From positions 1-5,565 of the forward strand of contig SKZB01000165.1 of NCBI GenBank assembly GCA_007127615.1: DNA of 5,565 nt. The letters are read 5' to 3'. The position numbers were made by a program, and so were the translations under genes. The notes beneath the pieces are model-generated. The model was given only the letters and a program-made list of their open reading frames with translations. It searched no databases and was not told where the DNA came from. This document shows positions 3,135 to 5,565 of this stretch, in pieces; the stretch's first letter is position 1; every line of letters starts with the position of its first letter. Source of the stretch: Phycisphaerales bacterium (lineage in GTDB: Bacteria; Planctomycetota; Phycisphaerae; Phycisphaerales; SM1A02).

Positions 3135-5565
3135 TTACTCCTCCAGCCGCTTCAACAGATCCTCGACCGCAACCCGCAGTTGTTCATCATGATCACGGAC
3201 TTCATCTTCCGGTGTCTGGGGAACACGAAGATCGGGCATCGCGCCGTTGTTCTCCATGTCGGTCCCGTCCGGCAGATACCAGCCGCGGAACGGCATGCGG
3301 ACGAGGGTTCCGTCGATGAGCCGCTGCCCGCCGGTGGAGATCACGCCGCCCCAGGTCTGCTCGCCGACCAGCGTGCCGCGTTCGAGCGTCTTGAAGGCGT
3401 GGGAGATGATCTCCGCATTCGAGAAACTCTTCTCATTACAGAGCATGTTGATCGGGTTGACATACCGGCTGATGAACAGGCGGTCCTGCGGATAGTGGCC
3501 GGACGCATCCGTCGGCGCGCCGCGGGGGATCGTGTACGAGTGCGCCGGAAGCATGATCGAAGCCAGCAGCCGATCGGTGGTCCATCCGCCGCCGTTGTTC
3601 CTGACGTCGATGATCAGACCGTCCGTGCCGTGCGCGGCGGCGTACAGATCGCGTTCGTAGCGATCGAGCGACGGCTGGTTCATGCCCTGAATGTGGATAT
3701 AGCCGAGGCGTCCGCCGGAGAGTTCGTCCACCAGTTCCGCATTCCGCAATCTCCAGTCGCGGTATCGCAACTGGGCGAACGCGCCGTAGCTGACGGGGGT
3801 GATCAGCGTCTGCAACGTACGGGTCTCGCCGCTTTCCAGCGTTCTCTCGATCGTAACGATGACTTCATCGCCGACTTTGCCCCGAAGGTGCGTCTCCAGC
3901 GTGTCGAGCGGGCCGAACGGTTTGAAGTCGATTTCAAGAATGACATCATCGATTTCGAGCGCCATGGTGCCGAGTGCGGCCGGACTGTTGCGCACGATGT
4001 CCGTCACGCGGTAACCGAACCGATCATCGCCGACTTCAATGCGTTCGTGTATGGATCCGAGCCGCCCGCTGCTCTCACGCAGCGGCGAGGCGGGATCACT
4101 CGCGCGGACGCCGAGGTGCGAGGCGCTCAATTCGCCGAGAAATCGTGCCGCCACCTCGCTGAACTCGTGCGCGGTTCGCGTTCTTTGGGCCAGCTGGTGG
4201 TACTGCTCGGTCAGGTTCTCCCAGTCGAGTCCCTTCATCTCGTTGTGGTAGAACATCTCACCGAGCAGGTTCGCCGCCTCGAGAAACATCTGACTGGCCT
4301 GGGCGCGAAGATCGATGCGCAGCCGATCGGAGAAGTCGGTGTGGTCCACACTGCCGCCGGCAACGGAAACCGTTCCCGCTCTGCTGCCGGCCACGATCAC
4401 CGCGCGATCGCCCCGGAGCGTCAGGTGCTGAACGTCGGCACTGCCCGTCAGACGTTTGCGATCGGTGCCGTCCCACTTCAGGGAATAGAGCGCCCGTCCG
4501 TCGATATCCGCGGAAAAGATGAAGCGATCACCCGCCGGGGTGAGTTCGAGTTGAAACTCCGAGCCGGGGAAACTCGTGATGCGCTCCAGCCGTCGCCAGG
4601 CGTCCTCCAGATGCAGACGGGGGGACTCCATCGGATCGGCATCGGCGGCGGGATCGAGCGGCTGACGCTGGCGTGCGGCCTTGACCGCGTCGTCGTAGTA
4701 CGCGTCCAGATCCTTACCGCTCAGCGATTCAAGATCCCGGTCGAGATAGACCCGCCACACGTCGTAGCTGGTTCCGGTCCGGTTGGACAGGAAAGCCAGA
4801 ACCCGTCCGTCCGCGCTCCAGCGTGGCTGGATGTCGTTCCGCGGATGTCGGGTGACGTTGACCGGATCGCTTTCGCCGTCGGTTTCGACGATGAAGATGT
4901 TGGAACTGAAGTCCAGGTCGTTCTGCGCGTAGGCGATCCTTCGGCTGCACGGGCTCCACCGCCAGTGCAGGCGGGCGTCCCATCCCCCAACGAGTCGACG
5001 AATCACGCCGGTCTCGAGATCCTTGAGCATCAGATCACCCCGGCCGCGACGGAAGCTGAGCGTGGAGCCGTCCGGGGAGAGACTCGGATCGCGATCGTGG
5101 TATGCACTCTGAACAAAGGGCGTCACCGTAAAGCGCACCGCATCATGCCATCGTTCGGCCGCCTCGCCCGCGTCCATCGCCTCCTCTTCTTCAGGATCGT
5201 TTCCCCCCCCGGCGTCCGGGCCATCCGTATCCGGATCGTCGTCGGCGCCGTCCGCGTCGTTCCGGGCATGCCCGTCGGGCTCTTCTTCGACTCTTTCTTC
5301 ATCGTCCGCCCATGCTTCGGCTTCGGCGTCGGTGCCGGTGGCGCGAGTGAACGCTTCACGAATCTCCGAGCGGGTGAGAGACACCTCAGCGCGGTAGATG
5401 GACTCCGTGCCATCCTCATCGTTCACGAAGTAGAGCGCGGAGCTGTCGGGAGCCCACGTGAGGTTTCGGTGCCGGGCGTGGGTGTCGGGCGTGACCAGGT
5501 GCGTCGGGCTCTTGTCATCGACGTTGCGGATGTACACGCGTCCGTAGGCGATGGTGGCCATCACC
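3135..5565 (-). CDS. Tricorn protease homologue, S41 family serine protease (5' end outside window)
   Basis: About 809 C-terminal residues are visible, and the frame is open to the window edge. The ATG and GTG codons there are probably internal. Tricorn proteins are near 1,070 residues, so roughly 250-320 N-terminal residues are missing. Tricorn degrades oligopeptides, notably proteasome products in archaea. Residue numbers count from 5564. PD40-type propeller strands lie at 32-61, 158-194 and 196-275, and a second propeller runs to about 415. The tricorn C1 helical domain is at 421-486, a PDZ domain at about 505-590 and the catalytic C2 domain at 595-805. The active site appears complete: S482-H483 in ELSASHLG, the nucleophile S715 in EKSFSNAE, and E771 in MENNGAMPD. 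DVRNNGGG (653-660) and TWGGVI (737-742) are family motifs. N716 follows the nucleophile where archaeal tricorn has Asp. An acidic linker of about 59 residues interrupts the first propeller. Any signal peptide would be out of view, so location is undecided. The gene ends in TAA. Confidence 0.92.
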   Translation of the reverse strand, partial: VMATIAYGRVYIRNVDDKSPTHLVTPDTHARHRNLTWAPDSSALYFVNDEDGTESIYRAEVSLTRSEIREAFTRATGTDAEAEAWADDEERVEEEPDGHARNDADGADDDPDTDGPDAGGGNDPEEEEAMDAGEAAERWHDAVRFTVTPFVQSAYHDRDPSLSPDGSTLSFRRGRGDLMLKDLETGVIRRLVGGWDARLHWRWSPCSRRIAYAQNDLDFSSNIFIVETDGESDPVNVTRHPRNDIQPRWSADGRVLAFLSNRTGTSYDVWRVYLDRDLESLSGKDLDAYYDDAVKAARQRQPLDPAADADPMESPRLHLEDAWRRLERITSFPGSEFQLELTPAGDRFIFSADIDGRALYSLKWDGTDRKRLTGSADVQHLTLRGDRAVIVAGSRAGTVSVAGGSVDHTDFSDRLRIDLRAQASQMFLEAANLLGEMFYHNEMKGLDWENLTEQYHQLAQRTRTAHEFSEVAARFLGELSASHLGVRASDPASPLRESSGRLGSIHERIEVGDDRFGYRVTDIVRNSPAALGTMALEIDDVILEIDFKPFGPLDTLETHLRGKVGDEVIVTIERTLESGETRTLQTLITPVSYGAFAQLRYRDWRLRNAELVDELSGGRLGYIHIQGMNQPSLDRYERDLYAAAHGTDGLIIDVRNNGGGWTTDRLLASIMLPAHSYTIPRGAPTDASGHYPQDRLFISRYVNPINMLCNEKSFSNAEIISHAFKTLERGTLVGEQTWGGVISTGGQRLIDGTLVRMPFRGWYLPDGTDMENNGAMPDLRVPQTPEDEVRDHDEQLRVAVEDLLKRLEE
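5154..5330 (-). other. Acidic low-complexity insertion in the protease propeller
   Basis: Visible residues 79-137 of the tricorn homologue contain 27 Asp or Glu and only two Arg, with many Gly, Ala and Pro. The segment lies between propeller strands and is probably a disordered surface loop. Bacterial tricorn homologues often carry a charged linker at about this place, usually rich in Glu and Lys from what I recall; here it is nearly all acidic. It contains a G8 homopolymer. Confidence 0.7.
5203..5210 (-). repeat. G8 homopolymer within the protease coding sequence
   Basis: The coding strand has eight consecutive G, followed by AAA, encoding Gly-Gly-Gly-Asn in the acidic loop. The frame is intact as given. 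A tract of this length is a candidate for slippage, either in replication or in sequencing. Confidence 0.9.

Noticed and set aside
1..5565. CRISPR array, tRNA, rRNA, insertion sequence or defence system
   Set aside because: No spaced identical repeats, cloverleaf, ribosomal RNA signature, transposase or defence-type gene is visible on either strand.

Overview
The window is a GC-rich bacterial segment holding four protein-coding genes, no RNA genes and no recognisable mobile element. A tricorn-type S41 protease, a bacterial half-length PnuC-like protein, very weak Shine-Dalgarno signals, and intergenic filler built from octamer repeats plus a GCCCC-GAA-GGGGC hairpin fit a member of the Planctomycetota. 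That assignment is an inference from memory of such genomes, not something the sequence proves.

Layout from left to right: (1) 32-1375, minus strand, a membrane flavocytochrome of the ferric-reductase/NADPH-oxidase type with six membrane helices, two His-x13-His heme-binding pairs and FAD plus NAD(P)H domains. (2) 1376-1545, a divergent intergenic stretch with possible promoters and a pair of 9-bp direct repeats 20 bp apart. (3) 1546-1833, plus strand, a 95-residue three-helix membrane protein resembling one half of the vitamin transporter PnuC. (4) 1866-2807, minus strand, an aldo/keto reductase with an intact catalytic tetrad, convergent with the previous gene across a 32-bp gap. (5) 2808-3134, a 327-bp noncoding stretch containing nine in-phase 8-bp units and a palindromic REP-like patch. 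(6) 3135-5565, minus strand, the C-terminal three quarters or so of a tricorn protease homologue whose 5' end lies outside the window.

The genes do not form an obvious operon or a shared pathway. Two are NAD(P)H-dependent redox enzymes and a third resembles an importer of NAD precursors, but nothing in the layout ties them together: the flavocytochrome and the PnuC-like gene are divergent, and the aldo/keto reductase and the protease, though on the same strand, are separated by the repeat-rich gap. I do not see a clear new biological system. The points most worth a second look are the stand-alone half-PnuC, the 8-bp-phased repeat, the REP-like element, and the acidic insertion with its G8 tract inside the protease propeller.
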